A DNA stretch of 40,045 nucleotides from Lachnospiraceae bacterium OM04-12BH (lineage in GTDB: Bacteria; Bacillota; Clostridia; Lachnospirales; Lachnospiraceae). The first letter of the stretch is position 1. The number at the start of each line of letters is the position of its first letter. The position numbers and the translations under genes are program-made. Below, in pieces: positions 1 to 6,629 of the stretch. The notes beneath the pieces were generated by a model. The model worked only from the letters and a program-made list of their open reading frames with translations, searched no databases and was not told the origin of the DNA. The stretch is from positions 691 to 40,735 of the forward strand of contig QULQ01000021.1 in assembly GCA_003490145.1 (NCBI GenBank). The letters run 5' to 3'.

Positions 1-184
1 AGATATTTGGATCTATCCCAAGAGTCGAAACAATCTCACGTGGAAGCCTGCCCTTTGACAGTTCCTCCCAAAACAGTTTTTTAAATTCTGCCGAGAAATG
101 TACAATGCTCGGTGATACATCCAACACATATTTGCTATTTCTCAGTGTGAGCATTTCCTGTTCTGTAAACTTTCTGTTTGCCAT
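1..184 (-). CDS. HTH protein of the IS-associated (transposase orfA-like) type, 5' part only
   Basis: The reading frame starts at ATG 184 (minus strand) after a clear GGAGG ribosome binding site and runs off the left edge of the window, so only the first 61 residues are visible. It begins MANRKFTEQEML and contains a hydrophilic segment with SKGRLPREIVSTLGID, which looks like the first helix-turn-helix of small proteins that accompany IS3-like transposases in Lachnospiraceae. That family assignment is from memory of similar proteins. A transposase orfB would be expected further downstream, outside the window. The gene has its own promoter (206-234) and next to it lie the 32-base repeats at 284-379, which may belong to the same element. 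Confidence 0.6.
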   Translation of the reverse strand, partial: MANRKFTEQEMLTLRNSKYVLDVSPSIVHFSAEFKKLFWEELSKGRLPREIVSTLGIDPNI

Positions 185-205
185 AATTTCCTCCAATTCA
201 TTTTT

Positions 206-234
206 ATTTTAATATCAATCTGAATCGGAGTCAA
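206..234 (-). promoter_or_regulatory. Promoter of the IS-associated HTH gene
   Basis: Read on the minus strand, TTGACT at 234-229 is separated by 17 bases from TAAAAT at 211-206. The start codon lies 22 bases further on, with GGAGG in between. Spacing and sequence fit a vegetative sigma factor site. Confidence 0.6.
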
Positions 235-283
235 AAATCGATTTTGTCCAAAATAAAGGGGATCATCAGAACCATGTCCGAAG

Positions 284-379
284 TTAAGGGTTCCCTGTAA
301 ACTCATTGTATAGATTTAAGGGTTTTCGTTAAAACTTACTGTCTAATGGTAAGGGTTTTAAAAACTCAAACTGTCTAAT
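284..379. repeat. Three contiguous 32-base tandem repeats
   Basis: Units at 284-315, 316-347 and 348-379 are each exactly 32 bases and abut without spacer. The shared frame is TTAAGGGTTTTC near the start, AAACT in the middle and TGTCTAAT at the end; a fourth partial unit (TATAGGGTAC) follows from 380. Units 2 and 3 resemble each other most. The block sits between the minus-strand HTH gene and the plus-strand acyltransferase, so it could be a transposase or regulator binding array near an element end. Confidence 0.6.
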
Positions 380-432
380 CTATAGGGTACATTTTAGATT
401 TAAGGAGATTTAAGAACATCTTCCGTAACAAG

Positions 433-474
433 AAATGCCGGAAAGCCTTGAAACATAAGGCTTTGGCGGCATTT
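433..474. terminator. Long hairpin, possible terminator or element end
   Basis: AAATGCCG (433-440) pairs with CGGCATTT (467-474), and AAAGCCTT (442-449) pairs with AAGGCTTT (457-464), leaving a seven-base loop. On the plus strand no T-run follows. On the minus strand the hairpin is followed by TCTTGTT, a weak tract. No gene obviously needs it, so it may be a relic of the adjacent mobile element. The 185-613 interval holds this hairpin, the repeats and two promoters, and no credible gene. Confidence 0.4.
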
Positions 475-572
475 AAGAACTTCTAAAAAGATAATCAATT
501 TTCTGTAATAGATTTATACGTAAAAGAGTTGATTTATGTCAGAAAAGGTTGGTAGATAGTGAGATCTGCTTT

Positions 573-581
573 TGCTATAAT
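573..581 (+). promoter_or_regulatory. Extended -10 promoter of the acyltransferase gene
   Basis: TGCTATAAT (573-581) is a perfect extended -10 element. No good -35 hexamer lies 17 bases upstream, which extended -10 promoters tolerate. The start codon at 614 follows an AGGTAGGA ribosome binding site. Confidence 0.45.
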
Positions 582-613
582 AAGTTAAAATAAGTAGCAA
601 AGGTAGGAAAAAC

Positions 614-1600
614 ATGAGAAAACCATACATAGATAATATAAGGTCAGTGACGGCATTTCACGGACAGGACGCTCTGCAGTATCTGCTGTATCCCTGGTTT
701 ATGGTGATCCTTTTTATCCTGAGCGGCATGTGTTCCCGGTTTTATCTGGAAAAGCATACAGAGAAGGAATATATCCGGGCAAGAACCAGGAAGCTGTTAG
801 TGCCTTCTACTATAGGCGTTCTGGTATTTGGATGGGCACAGGGGTATTTTAATATGGCAATCAGTCACGCATTTGACAATATACCAGAAACCATTCCAGA
901 GCCTGTTTTATATCTGATCCTCTGCGTATCAGGAACGGGGGTACTCTGGACGATCCAGGTCATGTGGATCCTGTCCATGATCCTTTTGCTGATCAGAAAG
1001 CTGGAAAAGGGACGACTGTCTGTCCTGGCAGAAAAAGCAGGGATTCTGACAGCACTGCTTCTTGGCATCCTTATCTATGGAAGTGCACAGATCCTGAATA
1101 TGCCGGTGATCTGTGTATACCGTTTTGGTATTTACGGAATGGCATTTCTGACCGGGTATTATGTGTTTACTCAGGAAAAGGTGATAAAGGAACTGGAGAA
1201 ATACTGGCTGCCCCTGCTCCTTGCAGCATTTGTGGCAGGGATCCTCTACACCTGTGTATATTATGGGAAAAATTATGCGGTGGAGCCTTACGTAAACAGT
1301 CCTCTGGCCGTACTTTATGGATGGCTGATGTGCCTTGCAGTGATAGGAGGCATGAAATGCTTTGCAGACAGAGAAAGCAGTGGGTGGCAGCTCCTGAAGC
1401 AGAGAAGCTTTGGACTCTATGTGTTCCATTATCTGCCGTTATCTGCCTGCGCATATGCACTGTATACCTATACGAATCTTCCGGGTATCCTGCTGTATGT
1501 TCTGACAGGGCTGGCAGCTTTCTTTGGTGGCCTGCTTTTGTATGAGATCGTCAAAAGGATTCCGGGTGTGCGCTGGTGTATCCTTGGACTGCAAAGATGA
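614..1600 (+). CDS. Acyltransferase 3 family membrane protein, apparently lacking the first membrane segment
   Basis: This is a 328-residue polytopic protein with about nine hydrophobic segments. It resembles the acyltransferase 3 family (integral membrane O-acyltransferases that modify sugars or envelope glycans), with the motif YPWFMVILFILSGMCSRFYL and a charged RARTRKLLVPSTIG loop near the N-terminus. Homologues start with YIDNIR, then a membrane helix carrying a conserved histidine, then a loop before the YPWFM helix. Here MRKPYIDNIRSVT runs straight into AFHGQDALQY, so roughly 35-40 residues seem to be missing in frame, including that histidine. The length is short for the family. What is seen is the abrupt join; the missing part is inferred from family knowledge. 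The protein may be inactive. Substrate unknown. Confidence 0.65.
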   Translation: MRKPYIDNIRSVTAFHGQDALQYLLYPWFMVILFILSGMCSRFYLEKHTEKEYIRARTRKLLVPSTIGVLVFGWAQGYFNMAISHAFDNIPETIPEPVLYLILCVSGTGVLWTIQVMWILSMILLLIRKLEKGRLSVLAEKAGILTALLLGILIYGSAQILNMPVICVYRFGIYGMAFLTGYYVFTQEKVIKELEKYWLPLLLAAFVAGILYTCVYYGKNYAVEPYVNSPLAVLYGWLMCLAVIGGMKCFADRESSGWQLLKQRSFGLYVFHYLPLSACAYALYTYTNLPGILLYVLTGLAAFFGGLLLYEIVKRIPGVRWCILGLQR

Positions 1601-1717
1601 AAACTGGCATTAACAGAAACAGGAAATGATCCGATATCCTTAACAGGAACATTTCTTTTTTTTATGAAAAGGTTGAAGTTGCAGAACGCAGGTTGTGGGA
1701 GAAAGGAGAAATCGGAT

Positions 1718-2521
1718 ATGAGAGTAAAGAACATTTCCTTTTATATGGGAGATAATGCGGTTCAGAGAAAACATAGCGAAGAAAATAAAACCATTGACGG
1801 ACGTGGCACAGCCATGGACTCAGATTCCATTGCAGCCAAAAAGGCACAGGCGCAGAAGAAAGCCATGAAGATCATTGGGGATGCTTTTTCTGGTGATAAA
1901 CAGATAGATGACGATCTGAACAAGCGCAGGGAAAAGGTCCGTACTCTGCAGAAGGAGAGCGGCGAAAATAGGGCGGCTATGAAAGATCTGCAGGATCAGA
2001 GAGAAAAGCTGTTAGAACAGGGCTATGCAGCAGACAGTGACGAGGTGAAAAATCTGGATGAGCAGGTAAAGTCCTATGCAGAGCTGATTTCTGATACAGA
2101 AGATGAGATCCAGATGGAGAATGCAGTGGTCAGACAGTCAAAGATTGAGCGGCTGAAATCCGATCCCATGGTAAAGGCCAGAGAGCAGGCAGATTCCGTG
2201 CTGGAAGCGGCCAGTGATGAAATCCTTGGAGATCTGATCGCCGAGGGTAAGCAGCATATCGACGAAAAGCTGGAAGAGGAAAAGAAGAAGGCCGAAGAGG
2301 CAAAAGAGAAGAAGGAAGAGCTGGAAGAGCAGATCGAAGCCAGAAAAGAGGACAGGAAGGAGCAGGAGAAGCTCACAGAGGATATTCTGGAGGCTGCTAA
2401 GGAAATGGAAAATGCAGGAAATACAGTATCCGATGCACAGCAGGCTATTAAGGCTCTGATGAATAAGATGAACCTGGTGGAAGATGATGTGAAGGGTGCT
2501 GCAGTAGATCAGGGAGTATAG
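1718..2521 (+). CDS. Hypothetical long coiled-coil protein
   Basis: The start chosen is ATG 1718, eight bases after GAAAGGAGAA; an upstream in-frame ATG at 1664 has no comparable site. The product (267 residues) has no signal peptide or membrane segment. Residues from about 38 onward are almost entirely charged helix with heptad character, densest at roughly 180-235, where Lys and Glu dominate. The N-terminus (MRVKNISFYMGDNAV) is not helical-looking and may be a targeting or docking tail. I do not recognise the family. It is the first of five same-strand genes (1718-5299) with short gaps, so it probably belongs with them. A structural or scaffold role is a guess. Confidence 0.75.
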   Translation: MRVKNISFYMGDNAVQRKHSEENKTIDGRGTAMDSDSIAAKKAQAQKKAMKIIGDAFSGDKQIDDDLNKRREKVRTLQKESGENRAAMKDLQDQREKLLEQGYAADSDEVKNLDEQVKSYAELISDTEDEIQMENAVVRQSKIERLKSDPMVKAREQADSVLEAASDEILGDLIAEGKQHIDEKLEEEKKKAEEAKEKKEELEEQIEARKEDRKEQEKLTEDILEAAKEMENAGNTVSDAQQAIKALMNKMNLVEDDVKGAAVDQGV

Positions 2522-2583
2522 ATGAAAATATGGGGATGGTACATAAGATCAGAACAGGACAATAGGAAAGAAGATGGGAAGCT

Positions 2584-3192
2584 ATGAATGCAGCACAGAA
2601 AATTCTGATTATTATAGGAGCATTTTTTGCGGCGATAGGAGGAACGATTGCTCTTATTATGGGAAGTATGGCCAGGCTTACAGGGATGCCATTTATGGCA
2701 TTCGTGGCGATACCACTATTATTTGTGGCACTTGGAGCCGGATTCATCATTGCCGTTCTGATCAGTTATTCACGTAAGCGGAAGATCAGAACCCATGGAA
2801 TCAGATACGAGGCTAAGATCTACGGTTATGTGGAGAATACCTCTTATACGGTAAATGGCAGATATCCGGTGAACACGAAGGTACGTTATTTTGATGCAGA
2901 TCAGGTGGAACGGGAGGCAGTGATCCCTACAGGCTTTGCCAGAGGAAGCGGGGAATATCCTATTGGCATGACCATTACCATTTATGAGTACCGGGGGAAA
3001 TTCAGCTTTGACCCTGCTTCTGTAAGAGATGAGGTGATTCCGGGTGAGGCAGAGCTGATGGATGACAAGCCACTTGAACCTGAAAAGCTGAAAATGGTGG
3101 CTGTGACCTGCAAAAACTGCGGCGCAAGCTATCAGGCTGCAACAGGATATTCCAGCAGATGTCCTTATTGCGGTGGTTATCAGAATGTGTAA
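2584..3192 (+). CDS. Membrane protein with C-terminal zinc ribbon (DUF3592-like middle)
   Basis: The 202-residue product has two hydrophobic segments (about residues 7-29 and 36-61), a basic KRKIR stretch that should be cytoplasmic, then a beta-rich domain (about 70-150). That domain resembles DUF3592-type domains in its pattern of a modified surface with RYFDADQVEREA. A four-cysteine zinc ribbon closes the protein: C176, C179, C193 and C196 (CKNCG and CPYCGG). The ribbon suggests a protein- or nucleic-acid-binding cytosolic tail. It lies 62 bases after the coiled-coil gene and before the three helical paralogs. No enzymatic motif is visible. The domain name is a tentative match by eye. Confidence 0.7.
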   Translation: MNAAQKILIIIGAFFAAIGGTIALIMGSMARLTGMPFMAFVAIPLLFVALGAGFIIAVLISYSRKRKIRTHGIRYEAKIYGYVENTSYTVNGRYPVNTKVRYFDADQVEREAVIPTGFARGSGEYPIGMTITIYEYRGKFSFDPASVRDEVIPGEAELMDDKPLEPEKLKMVAVTCKNCGASYQAATGYSSRCPYCGGYQNV

Positions 3193-3253
3193 ACTGCCGA
3201 CATAACAGGCAAAGACAGGAATCAGGAAAAGAAAACTGCCGACATAACAGGCA
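3191..3253 (+). repeat. 21-base direct repeat, two copies 42 bases apart
   Basis: The 21 bases at 3191-3211 recur exactly at 3233-3253. The core is ACTGCCGACATAACAGGC. The period is 42 bases, twice the repeat length. In the second copy CTGCC and GGCAG can pair into a small stem. The repeat lies in the gap before the first of the three paralogous genes. Confidence 0.6.
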
Positions 3254-3301
3254 GCAGGAATGACAGACAGAAAACATATCTAAATATGGGGAGAGAGTGA
3301 T

Positions 3302-3913
3302 ATGCAGGTTGTGGGGGCGTCTTCTGTTTATCTGCAGAAGGTGACAGATAAGGAGCAGAACCAGCAGGGGCAGCAGACAAAAAAGGTTTCCCTGACGGCA
3401 GATTATACGAAATATGTACATGCAGTCCGGGATGGGTATATTGAGGAAGACGGGGTCAGGATTTCCATTTCAGATGAAGCCAGAGAGGCGCTGGAAAAGC
3501 TCCGGGATCAGTGGCAGGAACTGCAGGATGAGATGAATGCAGAGTGGATTATGAAGAAGGATCAACAGGCAGCGGAGAGATCATCAAAGACCATGCAGGA
3601 TAGAACAAATGATCAGACCAAAGCGATGGAAATAGCCAGAAGGATTGCAAAGGGCGGACATGTACCACCAAAGGATGAACAGACGCTGCTTGATTATTCC
3701 AGTGACCTGTATCAGATGGCAAAGCAGGCAGGGATGCTTGCGAAGAAGCATAAGAAATACAAAAAGGCGCTGACTGAGGATGAGAAAAAAACAGAAGGGA
3801 GATCCATGTCAGAAAACGGTGGACAGGCAGCAGGACCGGAGCGGTATGAGATTGTGATGGAGATTCCGTCAGGAGAAGGAGAGATGGCAGATGGAAGTGC
3901 TGATGCAGAATAA
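3302..3913 (+). CDS. Hypothetical helical protein, paralog 1 of 3
   Basis: The 203-residue product starts at ATG 3302 after GGGGAGAGAG. An N-terminal Gln-rich region is followed by VRISISDEAREALEKL (about 52-67), reminiscent of short SISDEAR motifs in secreted or flagellum-associated helical proteins. A helical stretch follows, then a module at about 110-150 containing IAKGGHVPPKDEQTLLDYSS followed by DLYQMAKQA. The same module occurs in the next two genes, where it reads LKAGKKLTGEE and LKSGGTLTEEE. The C-terminal tail is acidic and glycine-rich. No membrane segment or signal peptide. Function unknown. The stop lies inside the next gene (23 bases of overlap), so the two are probably translationally coupled. 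Confidence 0.75.
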   Translation: MQVVGASSVYLQKVTDKEQNQQGQQTKKVSLTADYTKYVHAVRDGYIEEDGVRISISDEAREALEKLRDQWQELQDEMNAEWIMKKDQQAAERSSKTMQDRTNDQTKAMEIARRIAKGGHVPPKDEQTLLDYSSDLYQMAKQAGMLAKKHKKYKKALTEDEKKTEGRSMSENGGQAAGPERYEIVMEIPSGEGEMADGSADAE

Positions 3914-4484
3914 ACAGGAAAAAGCAGTAATTTCTTCCAAAAGGGAGCTGGCTGGCTATGTGTTCCAGATGCTGACAGAAACAGAAGCCAAGACGGAAAT
4001 GTCAGAGGATGAAAAGAGACGCATGGAGGCCAGGATCATAGCAAAGCTGAAAGCAGGTAAGAAGCTGACCGGAGAGGAAATGGATTTCCTTAGGCGGTAC
4101 AATACAGAGCTGTATCTGACAGCAGTCAGGGTACAGCAGATGGCAGAGGGGCTGAAGGAACAGCTTAAGAGAGCGAAAAGTAAAGAAGAGGCAGATGCGA
4201 TCGTATCAACTGCTTACAGCAGTATTTCTGATAAAGATCCGGCAAAGGAATACCTGACAGCCGCTGTCAGCAATGTTTCCACAGAATTCCGCAGATCAGG
4301 TGCCTACAGCAGACTGCCAAATACCATAGACGAAGCGGAGAAAGCAAAGAAGAAGCAGACGAAAAACCCTTTTAAGGAATCAGATGAAAAGGATATGGAT
4401 ACAGAGGACGATTTTGATCTGACAGGCTGGAGTCCATTGCAGGAGGTACTGGATGCCATGCCGACATTCAGTGCAGAAGCCTGA
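3891..4484 (+). CDS. Hypothetical helical protein, paralog 2 of 3
   Basis: The 197-residue product starts at ATG 3891 behind AGGAGAAGGA inside the previous gene; ATG 3903 is a possible alternative. The shared module is at about 47-100: RIIAKLKAGKKLTGEEMDFL, then RRYNTELYLTA and a KSKEEADAI segment, which matches RTKEDVEKL in the next gene. The C-terminus is acidic with LTGWSPLQEVLDAMPTF, possibly a short binding peptide. It is soluble and helix-rich, with no catalytic motif seen. Sharing a module with both neighbours suggests tandem duplication followed by divergence. Function unknown. Confidence 0.75.
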   Translation: MEVLMQNKQEKAVISSKRELAGYVFQMLTETEAKTEMSEDEKRRMEARIIAKLKAGKKLTGEEMDFLRRYNTELYLTAVRVQQMAEGLKEQLKRAKSKEEADAIVSTAYSSISDKDPAKEYLTAAVSNVSTEFRRSGAYSRLPNTIDEAEKAKKKQTKNPFKESDEKDMDTEDDFDLTGWSPLQEVLDAMPTFSAEA

Positions 4485-4519
4485 AATGAGGAACAGCAGA
4501 GAGACAGGGAGGGAGAGAT

Positions 4520-5299
4520 ATGCTTACAGGAACCATACGCAGCCAGGTGCAGCTGCAGATGCTGGATCAGAAATGGCAGAAGAAAAAGACAGATATGGCA
4601 GCCGGAAAGAAAGAGGATAAGGAACTGACTGCAGAAGAGCGGGAATGGCAGAATTATCAGGATCAGATGGACAAGATCCGGGAATCTGACAGCTACAGCC
4701 AGATCTATACCAAGCTGAAAAGCGGAGGTACGCTGACGGAAGAAGAGATCCAGAGGCTGAAGGAAAAGGATCCGGAAGCCCTGGCAGAATATGAGCGTGC
4801 ACAGGCAGAAAAGAAGCAGTATGAGAAACAGCTGAAAAACTGCAGGACAAAGGAAGATGTGGAAAAGCTGAAAATGAACCGGATGGGGAATTTCGCAGCC
4901 AGGGCCAAGGAGATTGCAAACAATCCCTATATTCCGAAGCATAAAAAAGTTGAGCTGATGAACCAGTTAAATAATGAGGTGTGCCTGATCGCAGATGCCC
5001 ATGCCAGATTTACAAAATCAGCAGAATATCATGATCTCCCTACAGAGGGGGAGGAGCAGGAGAAGCGGGCACAGGAAGTAGCGGACAGGCAGGACAGAGA
5101 AACAGATCAGGTGCAGGAAGCCGCAGGCAGCGCAGATCAGACAGACAGGACAGAAGAGACGACAGCTGGAAAGGAAGAGACAGATACCGGTACAGAACCT
5201 GTGGAAATGGATGCTGATTTTGAGAAACTTTATCAAAATATCCGGCTTTTCCTGCAGAAAGAAGGAGCAGAAAACGGGAAATTCAGCCTTCAGGTGTAA
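4520..5299 (+). CDS. Hypothetical helical protein, paralog 3 of 3
   Basis: The 259-residue product starts at ATG 4520, seven bases after GGGAGGGAG. N-terminal residues 1-50 are amphipathic and charged. The shared module is at about 70-125: IYTKLKSGGTLTEEEIQRLK, then EKDPEALAEYERAQ and CRTKEDVEKL. The conserved pattern over the three proteins is a basic helix, a glycine turn, LT or PP followed by acidic residues, then a hydrophobic helix ending near a Leu/Ala-Tyr pair. The C-terminal third is an acidic, Gln/Thr-rich linker followed by LYQNIRLFLQKEG. No membrane segment. It is the last gene of the five-gene run; no obvious terminator follows before the fba promoter. Confidence 0.75.
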   Translation: MLTGTIRSQVQLQMLDQKWQKKKTDMAAGKKEDKELTAEEREWQNYQDQMDKIRESDSYSQIYTKLKSGGTLTEEEIQRLKEKDPEALAEYERAQAEKKQYEKQLKNCRTKEDVEKLKMNRMGNFAARAKEIANNPYIPKHKKVELMNQLNNEVCLIADAHARFTKSAEYHDLPTEGEEQEKRAQEVADRQDRETDQVQEAAGSADQTDRTEETTAGKEETDTGTEPVEMDADFEKLYQNIRLFLQKEGAENGKFSLQV

Positions 5300-5357
5300 G
5301 AAAACAGGGAAGAAAGGAATAAAATCCAGAAGAAAATGAAAATTTATAATAAAAATG

Positions 5358-5386
5358 TTGTTTTTCGGAGGGTTGGCTGTTAAAAT
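5358..5386 (+). promoter_or_regulatory. Promoter of fba
   Basis: TTGTTT (5358-5363) and TAAAAT (5381-5386) are separated by 17 bases. The aldolase start codon is 61 bases further on behind AGAAAGGATG. Confidence 0.5.
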
Positions 5387-5447
5387 AGGAGTTGGATTTT
5401 AGCAAGATAAAAAGCTATAAAAAATTCAATAGAAAGGATGTAAAGTT

Positions 5448-6416
5448 ATGTCATTAGTAACAACAACAGAAATGTTCAAGAAGGCATATGACGGCGGATA
5501 CGCAATCGGTGCTTTCAACGTAAACAACATGGAAATCGTTCAGGGTATTACTGAAGCAGCAGGCGAACTGAACAGCCCTGTTATCCTTCAGGTATCCAAG
5601 GGAGCTCGTGCTTACGCTAACCACACTTATTTGGTTAAGTTAGTTGAGGCAGCAGTTATCGAGAACCCTCAGATCCCGATCGCACTTCACCTGGATCATG
5701 GTGATTCCTTTGAATTATGTAAATCCTGTATCGATGGTGGATTCACATCTGTTATGATCGATGCTTCTTCCAAGTCTTTTGAGGAGAACATTGCACTGAC
5801 CAAGCAGGTTGTTGAGTATGCACATGCTCACGGCGTTGTAGTAGAGGCAGAGCTTGGTACTCTGGCTGGTATCGAAGATGAAGTTTGTGTAGAGTCTGGT
5901 AATGAAGCTTATACACGTCCTGAAGAAGTAGAAGAGTTCGTTGATAGAACAGGCTGTGACTCTCTTGCAATCGCAATCGGTACTTCTCATGGTGCATACA
6001 AGTTTACAGCTGATCAGTGTACAAGAAATGCTGATGGTATTCTTGTTCCCCCTCCGCTTCGTTTCGACGTTCTTGAGGAGTGCATTAAGAGACTTCCTGG
6101 ATTCCCGATCGTTCTTCATGGTTCATCTTCCGTTCCTCAGGAATTCGTTAAGATGGTTAACCAGTACGGTGGAAATATGCCTGATGCAGTAGGTATTCCG
6201 GAAGAGCAGCTTCGTAAGGCAGCTCAGCTTGCTGTATGTAAGATCAATATCGACTCCGATATTCGTCTTGCTATGACAGGTACTATCCGTAAGTATTTTG
6301 CAGAGCATCCTGATCATTTCGATCCTCGTCAGTACTTAAAGCCCGCAAGACAGGCTGTTAAGGAAATGGTTGCTCACAAGATCGTTAATGTTCTTGGTTC
6401 TAACGGAAAGGCCTAA
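5448..6416 (+). CDS. fba: Class II fructose-1,6-bisphosphate aldolase
   Basis: This is a zinc-dependent aldolase that interconverts fructose-1,6-bisphosphate with dihydroxyacetone phosphate and glyceraldehyde-3-phosphate in cytosolic glycolysis and gluconeogenesis. The 322-residue product shows the class II signature HLDHGD, with catalytic D83 and zinc ligand H84. Further ligands are H181 (GTSHGAYKF) and H224 (IVLHGSSSVP), and AELG lies at about 134-137. The length is normal. Codons are visibly biased towards a small preferred set, as in highly expressed genes. The gene has its own promoter and a strong terminator at 6460-6488, so it is probably monocistronic. It converges on pckA, another enzyme of the same carbon route. 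Confidence 0.97.
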   Translation: MSLVTTTEMFKKAYDGGYAIGAFNVNNMEIVQGITEAAGELNSPVILQVSKGARAYANHTYLVKLVEAAVIENPQIPIALHLDHGDSFELCKSCIDGGFTSVMIDASSKSFEENIALTKQVVEYAHAHGVVVEAELGTLAGIEDEVCVESGNEAYTRPEEVEEFVDRTGCDSLAIAIGTSHGAYKFTADQCTRNADGILVPPPLRFDVLEECIKRLPGFPIVLHGSSSVPQEFVKMVNQYGGNMPDAVGIPEEQLRKAAQLAVCKINIDSDIRLAMTGTIRKYFAEHPDHFDPRQYLKPARQAVKEMVAHKIVNVLGSNGKA

Positions 6417-6459
6417 AGAATCGGAATCTGAAAAGATAACAACTACGAAAGATAACATG

Positions 6460-6488
6460 AGGCGTCTGCTTATGGCAGACGCCTTTTT
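6460..6488 (+). terminator. Rho-independent terminator of fba
   Basis: GGCGTCTGC (6461-6469) pairs with GCAGACGCC (6475-6483) around a five-base loop, extended by A6460-T6484, and runs into TTTTT. Confidence 0.9.
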
Positions 6489-6558
6489 GCGTGCCATAGG
6501 AAATCATACTGAGAAAATCTCTCATTTCGTTCCTGCGCAGAAATGCTACAATAAGGAT

Positions 6559-6600
6559 AAAAAAGAAAACCGGATGTGGAAAACCACATCCGGTTCTTTT
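6559..6600 (-). terminator. Terminator of pckA (minus strand)
   Basis: AACCGGATGTGG (6568-6579) pairs with CCACATCCGGTT (6584-6595) around AAAA. Read on the minus strand, the stem is followed by TTCTTTTTT. The plus-strand side also carries CTTTT, so it may work both ways. Confidence 0.85.
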
Positions 6601-6629
6601 CATTAGAATACGCTTTATCAGCGGATCAA

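Noticed and set aside
284..379. CRISPR-like array in the 32-base repeats
   Set aside because: The units are contiguous, without spacers, and they diverge from each other; no cas gene is near.
4304..4942. Open frame of 212 codons on the minus strand, apparently hydrophobic
   Set aside because: It is the antisense of charged helical coding sequence, which gives Leu/Phe-rich shadow frames; the plus-strand genes have proper starts.
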